64,000 nt of DNA, from assembly GCA_902781045.1 (NCBI GenBank), contig CACZHT010000010.1:47841-111840 (forward strand). The letters are read 5' to 3'. This DNA is from an uncultured Bacteroidales bacterium. Lineage in GTDB: Bacteria > Bacteroidota > Bacteroidia > Bacteroidales > Muribaculaceae. Within the stretch, counting starts at the first letter, position 1; every line of letters begins with the position of its first letter. Of the stretch, positions 42,947 through 51,486 are shown in pieces. Under the pieces are notes generated by a model. It was not told where the DNA came from and made no database searches. It saw only the letters and a list, made by a program, of their open reading frames with translations. Both the position numbers and the translations under genes were made by a program.

Positions 42947-43441
42947 ATGGAAGTAATACAAAGTTTCACCATCGACCACACTAACCTCATGCCGGGCATC
43001 TATGTGTCGCGACGAGACAAGGGGTTCACGACATTCGACCTGCGCATCACCCAGCCCAACAAAGAACCTGCTGTCGCTCCGGCAGCCATGCACAGCCTGG
43101 AGCACCTCATGGCCACCTGGTTCCGCAACAGCGAGGCCAAGGACGACGTGGTCTATGTCGGGCCCATGGGCTGCCTCACAGGCATGTATCTCATCATGAC
43201 CGGAACCTATACCGTCCAGGACGTGCGTCAGCTGACCATCAAGTGCCTGCAGTGGATACTGGAGCAGACACAGGTGCCGGCCACCACTCCCGAGACTTGT
43301 GGCAACTGCTTGCTCCACGACCTGCCCATGTGCAAGTGGGAGAGTGCCCGCTATCTCGACCGTCTGCAGCACGACTTCCACAGTGAGTACACCCAGCTGG
43401 TGGTCACCCTGGATGACGGCAAGACATTTGCCGACGCTTAG
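42947..43441 (+). CDS. luxS: S-ribosylhomocysteine lyase
   Basis: A 164-residue LuxS. HSLEHLMA supplies metal ligands His 49 and His 53 with Glu 52, GPMGCLTGMYL includes the catalytic Cys 76, and TCGNC supplies the third ligand (Cys 118). It splits S-ribosylhomocysteine to homocysteine and DPD, the AI-2 precursor, in the methyl cycle. No pfs is adjacent. The 91-bp spacer upstream is made of AT-rich word repeats (AATTCATAATTTATAATTC), with no convincing TAnnTTTG box, so it may depend on read-through from holB. Confidence 0.95.
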   Translation: MEVIQSFTIDHTNLMPGIYVSRRDKGFTTFDLRITQPNKEPAVAPAAMHSLEHLMATWFRNSEAKDDVVYVGPMGCLTGMYLIMTGTYTVQDVRQLTIKCLQWILEQTQVPATTPETCGNCLLHDLPMCKWESARYLDRLQHDFHSEYTQLVVTLDDGKTFADA

Positions 43442-43444
43442 AGC

Positions 43445-43507
43445 TTTTAGTTTTTAGTTGTTAGTTCGAATGTTCGACTACTCGCAACCCATAACTCGCA
43501 ACCCATA
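43445..43507. repeat. Low-complexity intergenic word repeats
   Basis: TTTTAGTTTTTAGTTGTTAG words then CTCGCAACCCATAA repeated twice (AACTCGCAACCCATAA). They fill the spacer between luxS and the nuclease gene. Confidence 0.65.
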
Positions 43508-46500
43508 ATGCTTTCATTCTTGCAACAAGTAGCTGGCCACTATGCCGCTGCCGCCAACCTCGAAGACTACTGCTTTGTCTTCCCCAACCGCCGAAGCGGG
43601 AAATTTTTTGAACAGCGCCTGGCCGAAGCCGCACGCGGCAGGATGATGATGCCACGCATCATGGCCATGGCCGACTTTCTGGGCGATGTCACCAGTTATA
43701 ATCAGGTGGGACAGCTCGAGGCCACTCTGGTCCTATACAAGGCTTACAGGCAGGTGATGGGCGACAGTGCCGCACCGATGGACACCTTTGTGTTCTGGGC
43801 CAACTTGATCATCAACGACTTCAATGATGCCGACATGAATCTGGTGGACGTTGAGCAGCTCTACAAGAACCTGCATGACCTGCGTGAGATAGCCACCGAC
43901 TACCTTGACCCTGACCTCAAACGTGACATCGAGCGCGTGCTGGGCATCAACCTGCCGCCCGACGCAGATGGCGAGCGGCTGTGGAAGGACTGGCAGGGGC
44001 ATGACGATGATGGCGAGGTGCGCAGGCAATACTTCAGCCTGTGGCAGAAGCTCTATGACATCTACCTCACGTTCCATCAGCTGCTGGAACAGCAGGGACT
44101 GTACACCGTGGGGCGGATCTATCGCGATGCCGTCAGCCGCATCAAGCTCATGCCCGACGACCGTCTGCCACTGCGCGTGGTCATGGTGGGCTTCTCGTCG
44201 CTGTCGGTGAGCGAGATGGCCGTCTTCAAGGCCTTGAAGCAGAGGGGCGTGGCCGACTTCTGGTGGGACATGGCACTGGACGTGCTGCGCAACGACCGTG
44301 ACAACCCGGCCGGCAGCATGGTCAGGGTGTATGCCGACATGTTTGCCATGCCGCAACAGCTCGAGCCGGTGCAGCTGGCCGGAAAGCATGTCGAGGCAGT
44401 GGCGGTGCCATCGGTGGTGGGGCAGGCCAAGTGGGCGTTTGACCGCATCGACCAGATGATTGAGCACGGAGACATCGCCCACCCTGACAATGCCATCAAC
44501 ACGGCCATTGTGCTGCCCGACGAGAGCCTGTTTGTGCCGCTCATCAACTCGGTGAGCGACCGCGTGGGACAGCTGAACGTGACCATGGGCTACCCGCTGC
44601 GCCAGTCCAACATCGTCTCGCTGATGCACCTGGTGGCCCGGGCGCACAAGCAAGCCTCGCGGCGCGACAATGAGTGGACCTACTATCGCGAGGACGTCAA
44701 GGACATCCTGTCGCACCCCATCATCAAGGCGGTCTTCACCCGGCAGGCCCTGGCCATAACCGACCGCATCACGGCCCAGAACCTGTGGAATGTGCCGGCC
44801 AACGAGTTGTGTCAAATGGGATTCGGCACATTGTTCCAACCCATGCAAGATGTCACCGACTCCAATCAGGTGATTGCCTATATCGACCGGCTGACGGAGT
44901 TCTGCCGGCAGGTCAACGAGCGCATCAAGCAGGAGGACATGGTCAAAGACCCTCGCGAGGAACATGACGATGATGACACCAAAAAACACCTGCCGTTGCA
45001 GAGTGCGTTCATCGAGCTATATGTCGACGCGTTGGAGCAAATCAAGCTCTCGTTCGCTGTCCATGGCGTGCCGGTGGCCGACGACACACTGTTCTTTCTC
45101 ATCGACCGGCTGACGCAGACCGCCGTCGTGCCCTTTGAGGGTGAGCCGCTCAAGGGACTGCAGGTCATGGGGCTGCAAGAGACGCGGTCGCTCGACTTTG
45201 ACAACATCATCATCCTGTCGATGAACGAGCGGGTCTTCCCGCGCCGCCACGGCATCGCCTCGCTCATCCCCGACAACCTGCGGGCGGCGTTCTATATGCT
45301 CACCAGCTCGCGGCAGGAGACCATTGCCGCCTACGACTTCTATCGCCTGATTGGCCGTGCCAGAAATGTCGTGCTGGTCTATGCCAGCGCAACTGCAGGC
45401 GGCGGAGGCAGCGAGCCGTCGCGGTTCATCTCGCAGCTGAAGCTGCTCTATGGCATACGGAAGAAGGAGAAGGAGAAAGAGGAGAAGAAAGAGGTGGAGA
45501 AGGAGCAGGAGCAGGAGAAAGAGGTGGAGCAGGAGAAGGTGGACTATACCGACTACCAGATTGACACTCGCGTCACCTCGCCCACTCAGCCGCCCATCAC
45601 TGTCGACAAGGTGAACCCACCCATGCATGACTATGTCCAGCCCAGTGCGCAAGACCGCCCCGAGGAGGCCCACTGCTTGTCGCACAGCTCAATCTCGGAG
45701 TTTATCGAATGTCCGCTCAAGTTCTACTTCCACCACGTCGAGCACTTGAGCGACGATGATGACACAAGCGACTTTATGGACTATGGCACCTTTGGCACCA
45801 TCATTCACGACACGCTGCAGGAGCTGTACTATCCGCGCATCGACGCGGAGAAAGAGCGCACCGGCGACTATCGGGTCACTGCCGATGACATTGAGTCGTT
45901 CAAGAAAGCGAAACTGAAAGATGCGGTGCGGCGCAACATCAACCGGTCCTATCTGCACCACAGCGACAATGCCGCCCTTGAGGGCGAGGGACTCATCCTG
46001 GAGGAGGCCATCAAGACCTATGTGCAGCGGGCACTGGACTTTGACCTGAAGTTGATTAAGGAGTCGCTCGACCGGCAGCTCGTGGTGCTCGAGTGTGAAA
46101 AGGAACATAAGGTCCAACTCGACCTGGGCGGGGTGAGGTTCAACTTCACCTACAAGCCCGACCGTGTCGACCGCATCGACGGACGTTTGCGCATGGTCGA
46201 CTATAAGACCGGTAGCGACCCCACGTCGTTCACCACGCTCGACGACTTGTTTGTCACCCCGCCACCCTCGTCCAGCAGCAAGCGCTGCAAGGCCATTGCC
46301 CAGCTCATGCTGTATTGCAACGCCTGGCAGCTGGAGCACAACGAAGACCGCCTCATCGAGCCGATGATCTACAAACTCAAGGCAATCGATGAGACGGGGG
46401 TGTTCCGTGTCGAGGACAAGGCCAAAAAGAGTCTGGTGTTTGATGCCGGCGACGATTTCAATGCCCAGTTCAGTCAGCGCATGGGCGGGGTCATCGGCAG

Positions 46501-46591
46501 GCTGCTCGACATGAGCGAACCGTTCACCCAGGCTGAGCCTGGCAGCAAGTGCTGCGGACACTGCCGCTTTGCCGACTTCTGCCACCGCTGA
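43508..46591 (+). CDS. AddB-like inactivated-helicase / PD-(D/E)XK nuclease
   Basis: A 1027-residue protein of the RexB/AddB type. The N-terminal YCFVFPNRRSGKFFEQRL corresponds to a degenerate helicase motif I (no Walker A lysine pattern). MGLQETRSLDFDNIIILSMNERVFPR (shown by its start MGLQETRSLDFD) is the motif V/VI-like region. The C-terminal RecB-family nuclease has CPLKFYFHHV, FGTIIHDTLQELYY, RVDRIDGRLRMVDYKTG (Asp and Lys of the active site) and a cysteine set CCGHCRFADFC that with the earlier Cys should hold a 4Fe-4S cluster. It repairs double-strand breaks with an AddA partner not in the window. A Lys/Glu-rich low-complexity linker (~residues 655-680) is unusual. Confidence 0.82.
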   Translation: MLSFLQQVAGHYAAAANLEDYCFVFPNRRSGKFFEQRLAEAARGRMMMPRIMAMADFLGDVTSYNQVGQLEATLVLYKAYRQVMGDSAAPMDTFVFWANLIINDFNDADMNLVDVEQLYKNLHDLREIATDYLDPDLKRDIERVLGINLPPDADGERLWKDWQGHDDDGEVRRQYFSLWQKLYDIYLTFHQLLEQQGLYTVGRIYRDAVSRIKLMPDDRLPLRVVMVGFSSLSVSEMAVFKALKQRGVADFWWDMALDVLRNDRDNPAGSMVRVYADMFAMPQQLEPVQLAGKHVEAVAVPSVVGQAKWAFDRIDQMIEHGDIAHPDNAINTAIVLPDESLFVPLINSVSDRVGQLNVTMGYPLRQSNIVSLMHLVARAHKQASRRDNEWTYYREDVKDILSHPIIKAVFTRQALAITDRITAQNLWNVPANELCQMGFGTLFQPMQDVTDSNQVIAYIDRLTEFCRQVNERIKQEDMVKDPREEHDDDDTKKHLPLQSAFIELYVDALEQIKLSFAVHGVPVADDTLFFLIDRLTQTAVVPFEGEPLKGLQVMGLQETRSLDFDNIIILSMNERVFPRRHGIASLIPDNLRAAFYMLTSSRQETIAAYDFYRLIGRARNVVLVYASATAGGGGSEPSRFISQLKLLYGIRKKEKEKEEKKEVEKEQEQEKEVEQEKVDYTDYQIDTRVTSPTQPPITVDKVNPPMHDYVQPSAQDRPEEAHCLSHSSISEFIECPLKFYFHHVEHLSDDDDTSDFMDYGTFGTIIHDTLQELYYPRIDAEKERTGDYRVTADDIESFKKAKLKDAVRRNINRSYLHHSDNAALEGEGLILEEAIKTYVQRALDFDLKLIKESLDRQLVVLECEKEHKVQLDLGGVRFNFTYKPDRVDRIDGRLRMVDYKTGSDPTSFTTLDDLFVTPPPSSSSKRCKAIAQLMLYCNAWQLEHNEDRLIEPMIYKLKAIDETGVFRVEDKAKKSLVFDAGDDFNAQFSQRMGGVIGRLLDMSEPFTQAEPGSKCCGHCRFADFCHR

Positions 46592-46601
46592 ACCCACTCG
46601 A

Positions 46602-46733
46602 TGGCTGATTGGGGACGGTTCTTTTTCGCCAAAAGTTAAAGAATTTAACAAGTGGCGGATTGGGGACGGTTCTTTTTCGCCAAAAGTTAAAGAATTTAAC
46701 AAGTGGCGAAAAAGAACCGTCCCCAATCCGCCA
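46602..46733. repeat. REP/MITE-like palindrome with duplicated left half
   Basis: Left arms at 46602-46631 and 46653-46682 and a right arm at 46704-46733 are each 30 bp. The second left arm and the right arm are perfectly complementary. The 21-bp spacers (46632-46652 and 46683-46703) are identical, so 46602-46652 and 46653-46703 are a 51-bp tandem duplication with one base changed. It lies between convergent genes and ends one base before the mlaF stop. Confidence 0.88.
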
Positions 46734-47522
46734 TTATCCCTTCTGGTAGCCGTGCTTGAGGCGGTAGCGACGCACGTCACGGAACAGGTCGGTGGCGTAG
46801 ACAAAGTTGTTCAGGTCGTCGTTGTCCTGGTTATAAATCTCGTCTTTAGTGCCTATCCAACCCACATGACCCTTGTTGACAAACAGGATGTTCTCGCCGA
46901 TGCCCATCACCGAGTTCATGTCATGCGTGTTGATGATGGTGGTGATGCCAAACTCGTGAGTGATGTCGCTCAGCAGGTCGTCAATCACAATAGATGTCTT
47001 GGGATCCAGACCCGAGTTGGGCTCGTCGCAGAAGAGGTACTTGGGGTTCAGGGCAATGGCGCGGGCAATGGCGGCGCGCTTCTGCATGCCGCCCGACAGC
47101 TCGCTGGGATACTTGTCCTCGCTGCCGCTGAGGTTCACACGGTCGATGCAGAACTGGGCGCGCTCGCGCTGCTCATCGACACTCATGCTCGAGAACATCA
47201 TCAGCGGGAACATCACATTGCCCATGACGGTCTCGCTGTCGAACAGGGCTGAGCCTTGGAACAGCATCCCGATTTCCTTGCGCAGCTCCTTGAGCTGCTT
47301 GCCGTCCATGGTGGTGATGTCACGGCCGTCATACAAGATTTGGCCCACGTCGGGCTTGAACAGGCCCACGATGTTCTTCACCAGCACGGTCTTGCCCGAG
47401 CCGCTCTGCCCGATAATCAGGTTGGTCTTGCCGTCATAAAATGTGGCATCGATGCCGAACAGCACCTGCCGGCGGCCGCCCACATCATCAAACGATTTTT
47501 CTACTCCCTTGACTTCTATCAT
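46734..47522 (-). CDS. mlaF: ABC transporter ATP-binding protein, MlaF-like
   Basis: A 262-residue ATPase. Walker A IIGQSGSGKTVLVKN, Q-loop MLFQGSALFDS, signature LSGGMQKRAAIARA and Walker B KYLFCDEPNSGLDP are intact, followed by the switch His (INTHDM). The LFQGSALFDSxTVxxNV pattern is typical of MlaF/Ttg2A. With MlaE it energises phospholipid movement between inner and outer membrane. It is downstream of mlaE in the same direction, with a 178-bp word-repeat spacer. No MlaD-type MCE protein is next to it; the gene ends at the REP palindrome. Confidence 0.88.
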   Translation of the reverse strand: MIEVKGVEKSFDDVGGRRQVLFGIDATFYDGKTNLIIGQSGSGKTVLVKNIVGLFKPDVGQILYDGRDITTMDGKQLKELRKEIGMLFQGSALFDSETVMGNVMFPLMMFSSMSVDEQRERAQFCIDRVNLSGSEDKYPSELSGGMQKRAAIARAIALNPKYLFCDEPNSGLDPKTSIVIDDLLSDITHEFGITTIINTHDMNSVMGIGENILFVNKGHVGWIGTKDEIYNQDNDDLNNFVYATDLFRDVRRYRLKHGYQKG

Positions 47523-47690
47523 TTCAGTTTCGAGTTACGAGTTTTGAGATTCAAGCTGCGTGTTACGAGTTATGAGTTTCGTGTTGCAAGTTGCAAGTGC
47601 TGAGTTGAGTTGTGCTGAGTTGAGTTTCGTATTGAAAGTGGTGTCACCAGAATGTATTGGCCTTACTACTCCACTACCTTGCTACTGACT
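47523..47690. repeat. Low-complexity intergenic word repeats in the mlaE-mlaF spacer
   Basis: Words such as GAGTTACGAGTTTTGAGAT, CGTGTTACGAGTTATGAGTT, TTGCAAGTTGCAAGT and GTGCTGAGTTGAGTT recur across the spacer. Read on the minus strand, they are the same AACTCG-like vocabulary as elsewhere. Confidence 0.65.
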
Positions 47691-47700
47691 TGCTACCAGG

Positions 47701-48450
47701 CTATTGCAGCATCAGCTTGGTCAATATCACGTCCACCACCAGAATCATGATGTTGCTCATCACCACAGCATTGGTGCTGGCCTTGCCCACCTCAATCGAG
47801 CCGCCCTGCACCGTGTAGCCATAGTAGGACGAGATGCTCGAGATGATGAACGCGAAGAACAGCGACTTGATCAGCGCAAACCAGACATACCACTCGATGA
47901 ACATCGTCTGGATGCCATAGATATAGGTCGATGGGTCGACGATGCTGGTCAACACACAAATCAGGTAACCTCCAAACAGGCTTGTAGCCATGCAGATGGT
48001 CACTAGGAAAGGCATGATGGTAATCATGCCCAGCACCTTGGGCATGACCAGGAAGTTGGCCGAGTTGATGCCCATGATGTCGAGGGCGTCAATCTGCTCG
48101 GTCACACGCATTGTGCCAATCTCGCTGGCGATGTTAGACCCGATTTTGCCCGACAATATCAAGCACAATATGCTCGATGAGAACTCCAGCAGGATAATCT
48201 CGCGAGTGGTCAAGCCCACAGTGTAGCGAGGCAGCAGCGGATTGTTGATGTTGAGCTTGATGAGTATCGTGCACAGCGAACCGATGAACAACGACACAAT
48301 CAGGATGAGTGGAATCGAGTCGATGCCCAGCTTGGCAATCTCGTCCATGTAGCGGCGGAAAAACACCCTCCACTTCTCAGGAATGCCGATGCTGCGCCAC
48401 ATGAACGTGCAGTAATTGCCGAAAGAGTCCAGAGATCTATTCAGAATCAT
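47701..48450 (-). CDS. mlaE: ABC transporter permease, MlaE-like
   Basis: A 249-residue membrane protein with five to six hydrophobic segments. The conserved MlaE core is clear: GLTTREIILLEFSSSILCLILSGKIGSNIASEIGTM (in parts: REIILLEF, GKIGSNIASEIGTM), RVTEQIDALDIMGINSANFLVMPK, and SSISSYYGYTVQGGSIEVGKAST near the C-terminus. It is the channel-forming partner of MlaF. It follows the LuxR-type regulator by 29 bp on the same strand, so the regulator, permease and ATPase may share a message. Confidence 0.9.
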   Translation of the reverse strand: MILNRSLDSFGNYCTFMWRSIGIPEKWRVFFRRYMDEIAKLGIDSIPLILIVSLFIGSLCTILIKLNINNPLLPRYTVGLTTREIILLEFSSSILCLILSGKIGSNIASEIGTMRVTEQIDALDIMGINSANFLVMPKVLGMITIMPFLVTICMATSLFGGYLICVLTSIVDPSTYIYGIQTMFIEWYVWFALIKSLFFAFIISSISSYYGYTVQGGSIEVGKASTNAVVMSNIMILVVDVILTKLMLQ

Positions 48451-48479
48451 TATTTTAATTATAAACTTTTAACTATTAA

Positions 48480-49058
48480 CTAAACCAGAGCGCTCTCGTC
48501 GATGAGGTTGTTGAGGATGGCATAGACCGTGAGGCCGGCCACACTCTTGATGCCCGTCTTGTGCATGATGTTCTTGCGATGCGAAATCACAGTGTGCACC
48601 GACACATTCAGCGCGTCGGCAATCTCCTTGTTGGTCAACCCGCGGGCCACCTGCACCAGCACGTCGGTCTCGCGACGCGACAGCTCGTAGCTGGCTCCTG
48701 ACTTGTGATTATCGGGCTGGAACGACTGTGTCACGCGCATCAGGGTCTCGCCGATGGTGCCGCGACTGTCGCGGATGTCAATCACGCCGTCATAGCGCTT
48801 GAGCACCAGAGGCTCGACATACTGGTAGACAAGCGCCACCACCGGGATGGACTCGTCGGCCAGCAGTTGCTGCGGAGAGGCCGACAGGGTGGCGTTGAGC
48901 ACAATCACGTCTGGCTTGCTCGTGACCAGGCGCTCATCCAGACCGGCAAGGTCGTTGAGGGGCGGAAGAACCTTGAAACGTGTCTGCTCGCCCAGCACGC
49001 TTGACAGCCCCTCGACGATGACCTCCGAAGGCTCGATAATCAATACGCGGGTCTTCAT
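48480..49058 (-). CDS. LuxR/NarL-type regulator with degenerate receiver domain
   Basis: A 192-residue protein. The C-terminal ~65 residues are a GerE-type HTH (LSRRETDVLVQVARGLTNKEIADALNVSVHTVISHRKNI, in parts). The N-terminal ~115 residues have receiver topology, but strand 1 reads VLIIEPSE (no Asp pair) and strand 3 reads DVIVLNATL, so Asn 55 replaces the phosphoacceptor Asp. Control by phosphorylation is therefore unlikely. The start overlaps the hemerythrin stop by 4 bp (ATGA), so the two are translationally coupled and may form one sensing unit. Confidence 0.82.
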   Translation of the reverse strand: MKTRVLIIEPSEVIVEGLSSVLGEQTRFKVLPPLNDLAGLDERLVTSKPDVIVLNATLSASPQQLLADESIPVVALVYQYVEPLVLKRYDGVIDIRDSRGTIGETLMRVTQSFQPDNHKSGASYELSRRETDVLVQVARGLTNKEIADALNVSVHTVISHRKNIMHKTGIKSVAGLTVYAILNNLIDESALV

Positions 49059-49747
49059 TTTACGCTCCTTTCCAGATGCATCACATAGGGCACCATCACT
49101 TTTTCCTCGACCAGGCTGTGGCGGTTCAGGTCGGTCGACAATTGCAGGATGTCATACACCACGTCGACCGTGTCGTCGCCAGTGGCGCTCTCGGGCAGAT
49201 ACTTGAAGATAATCTGCACCAGGTCGCCCAGCTTCTCCTCAAGGTTGCCGTGGCTCTTGACAAAGTCGCTCATGCAATAGGTGGTGTCGCTTTGTCCTGT
49301 CTGCAATGCCTCGATGTGACGGAAAACCGTGTTATCCTCGTGACCGAAGTGAGCCAGCACCTCGGCGCGGTACACCTCAAAGAAGCGCCGCAACACCATG
49401 CCAACACGCTCGGGCAAGTGCTCGGCGATGCGGTGCAGGTGATGCTCGATGTGCGGCAACTGACGGTGAACATAGTAGTCGTGAGAGTTGCGCAGATAGG
49501 GCACTAGACAAGTCATGTCGGTGCTCAATATCTGTTCGCGACCGGGCGCATACTGTGCAAAGCAGTAGACGTTGCACATCAGCAAGAAGAAGTCAGGATC
49601 CACACCGTGCCGGTGGCACACATCGGCCACCGAGCGGTCGCCGAAGCCCAGGGCAATGCCCATGCGGGGCAGAATCATCACCAGCTCGGGGTGAGCCGTC
49701 ACCAGGTCGCCCATTTTTATCGTCGGGTCGTTGAGTGATGCAGTCAT
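49055..49747 (-). CDS. Hemerythrin-domain protein (ScdA/RIC-like)
   Basis: A 230-residue cytoplasmic protein. The N-terminal ~70 residues resemble the ScdA_N/DUF1858-like region (RMGIALGFGDRSVADVC, FFLLMCNVY). The rest is a hemerythrin four-helix bundle with iron-ligand candidates in HIEHHLHRIAEHL, AHFGHEDNTVFRHIE and HSLVEEKVMVPYV (H-x3-E). Relatives repair Fe-S clusters after nitric oxide or oxygen damage. Coupled to the LuxR-type gene, it may instead or also sense O2/NO. ATG at 49747 chosen; the frame extends to 49804 without support. Confidence 0.82.
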   Translation of the reverse strand: MTASLNDPTIKMGDLVTAHPELVMILPRMGIALGFGDRSVADVCHRHGVDPDFFLLMCNVYCFAQYAPGREQILSTDMTCLVPYLRNSHDYYVHRQLPHIEHHLHRIAEHLPERVGMVLRRFFEVYRAEVLAHFGHEDNTVFRHIEALQTGQSDTTYCMSDFVKSHGNLEEKLGDLVQIIFKYLPESATGDDTVDVVYDILQLSTDLNRHSLVEEKVMVPYVMHLERSVK

Positions 49748-49801
49748 CTTTTCGGTTTCGGGTTTCGAGTTGTTTGCTGTTTGCTGTAGCAAAACAAGCG
49801 A

Positions 49802-49833
49802 CAAAGATAGTGTTTTTTGTCCATTCAGGCCAA
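49802..49833 (-). promoter_or_regulatory. Promoter of the hemerythrin-regulator operon
   Basis: Minus strand TTG (49833-49831), 21 bp spacer, TATCTTTG (49809-49802). Confidence 0.55.
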
Positions 49834-49903
49834 GAAAATCGCAAAAAACACGAACTTTGGAAAATAAAAAGGTGCAATCTGTCGGCTTCTGGCGGTTTTT
49901 TTG

Positions 49904-49911
49904 TAACTTTG
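49904..49911 (+). promoter_or_regulatory. -7 box of the udk promoter
   Basis: TAACTTTG, 44 bp before the udk ATG; the -33 element is not clear. Confidence 0.5.
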
Positions 49912-49955
49912 TCGGTTGGAATGCAATGCAGCATCCCGCTTAAAGACTTAACACT

Positions 49956-50564
49956 ATGCTAATCATCGGTATCGCTGGCGGAACCGGGTCGGGAAAGACC
50001 ACGGTGGTGCGCAAAATCATGGAACGTCTCCCACAGGGTGAGGTCGGCATCATCTCGCAGGACAACTACTACAAGGACTCGAGCCACATCCCCCTGGAGG
50101 AAAGAAAGAAAATCAACTTTGACGAGCCGGCGGCATTCGACTGGGACCTGCTGCTGCAGCACCTGCAGATGCTCAAGCAGGGCAAGTCGATTGAGATGCC
50201 CACCTACAGCTATATCACCAGCACTCGTCAGGCCGAGACCATACCCATGGGGCCGCACGAGGTGGTGGTCATCGAGGGTATCCTAGTGCTCAGCGACGAG
50301 CGACTGCGCGACATGATGGACATCAAGGTATTTGTCGATGCCGATGCCGATGACCGGCTCATCCGTGTCATCGCCCGCGACTGCATTGAGCGCGGACGCA
50401 CAGCACAAGAGGTCATCGACCGATACCAGAGCGTGCTCAAGCCCATGCACATGCTCCACATCGAGCCGTGCAAGCGATATGCCAACATCATCGTGCCCGA
50501 GGGTGGACACAACGAGGTGGCTATCAACATGATCACTGACTATATCAAGGCCAAACTGTCGTAG
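49956..50564 (+). CDS. udk: Uridine kinase
   Basis: A 202-residue P-loop kinase. Walker A is GGTGSGKTT (residues 8-16). [18 protein letters not shown] and [13 protein letters not shown] are the uridine-binding segments, [12 protein letters not shown] is the Walker B-like strand, and [18 protein letters not shown] is the lid with Arg residues. It phosphorylates uridine and cytidine in pyrimidine salvage. The following lptB-like gene starts 6 bp after the stop, so both are co-transcribed. Confidence 0.95.
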   Translation: MLIIGIAGGTGSGKTTVVRKIMERLPQGEVGIISQDNYYKDSSHIPLEERKKINFDEPAAFDWDLLLQHLQMLKQGKSIEMPTYSYITSTRQAETIPMGPHEVVVIEGILVLSDERLRDMMDIKVFVDADADDRLIRVIARDCIERGRTAQEVIDRYQSVLKPMHMLHIEPCKRYANIIVPEGGHNEVAINMITDYIKAKLS

Positions 50565-50569
50565 CGAAC

Positions 50570-51430
50570 ATGGCCATCAGACTACCATGGACCCGGCAGG
50601 GCGGCAAGGATGAGCCGGGCAAGAAGAGCACCGTCAAGCCCGGCAGCAAGGAGGTGGCAGCCAGGCTGCACCGGTCGGGCGACGAGGGCACGCTCGTGCT
50701 CACCACCGACAAGCTGGTCAAGAAATACCGCCAGCGCACAGTGGCCAACCAGGTGTCCATCGAGGTGCATCAGGGTGAGATTGTGGGGCTGCTAGGACCC
50801 AACGGAGCTGGCAAGACCACCACATTCTACATGACCACGGGGCTGGTCACGCCCAATTCGGGGCGCGTCTTTCTCAACGACGTGGACATCACCAGTCTGC
50901 CCGTCTACAAGCGAGCGCAGCTGGGCATAGGCTATCTGCCACAGGAGGCATCGGTCTTCCGCACACTCAGCGTCGAGGACAACATCCGCACCATCCTTGA
51001 GATGACCGACACCACACCTGAGCAGCAGCGCGAACGACTGGAGCAGCTCATCGCCGAGTTCCACCTGCAGAAGGTGCGCCGCAACCTGGGCAACCGCCTC
51101 TCGGGTGGCGAGCGGCGCCGCTGCGAGATTGCGCGCTGTCTGGCCATCAACCCGCGTTTCATCATGCTTGACGAGCCGTTTGCCGGGGTCGACCCCATTG
51201 CCGTCGAGGACATACAAAGCATCGTCTACAAGCTCAAAAGCAAGAACATCGGCATACTCATCACCGACCACAACGCCCCCGAGACGCTCAGTATCACTGA
51301 CCGCGCCTATCTGCTGTTCGAGGGAAAAATCCTCTTTGAGGGCACTAGCGAGGAGCTGGCGGTCAACCCCATTGTCCGCGAGAAGTACCTCGGCTCCAAC
51401 TTCATCTTCCGCCGCAAGCACTTCGACTAG
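50570..51430 (+). CDS. lptB: LPS export ABC transporter ATPase, LptB
   Basis: A 286-residue ATPase. Walker A GPNGAGKT at 76-83, Q-loop [15 protein letters not shown], signature [13 protein letters not shown], Walker [16 protein letters not shown], and switch His in [19 protein letters not shown] and the C-terminal Asp/His-rich stretch fit LptB. It powers lipopolysaccharide transport to the outer membrane with LptFG. It carries about 40 extra N-terminal residues (basic and Gly-rich: [13 protein letters not shown]) ahead of the usual start near [10 protein letters not shown]. An internal start is not evident as ATG, so the extension appears real. Confidence 0.9.
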   Translation: MAIRLPWTRQGGKDEPGKKSTVKPGSKEVAARLHRSGDEGTLVLTTDKLVKKYRQRTVANQVSIEVHQGEIVGLLGPNGAGKTTTFYMTTGLVTPNSGRVFLNDVDITSLPVYKRAQLGIGYLPQEASVFRTLSVEDNIRTILEMTDTTPEQQRERLEQLIAEFHLQKVRRNLGNRLSGGERRRCEIARCLAINPRFIMLDEPFAGVDPIAVEDIQSIVYKLKSKNIGILITDHNAPETLSITDRAYLLFEGKILFEGTSEELAVNPIVREKYLGSNFIFRRKHFD

Positions 51431-51486
51431 CCTCAATCGTCGGGGCCAAAAGCATAATTCTTTAATTCCGGATAAAAGAAACAATC

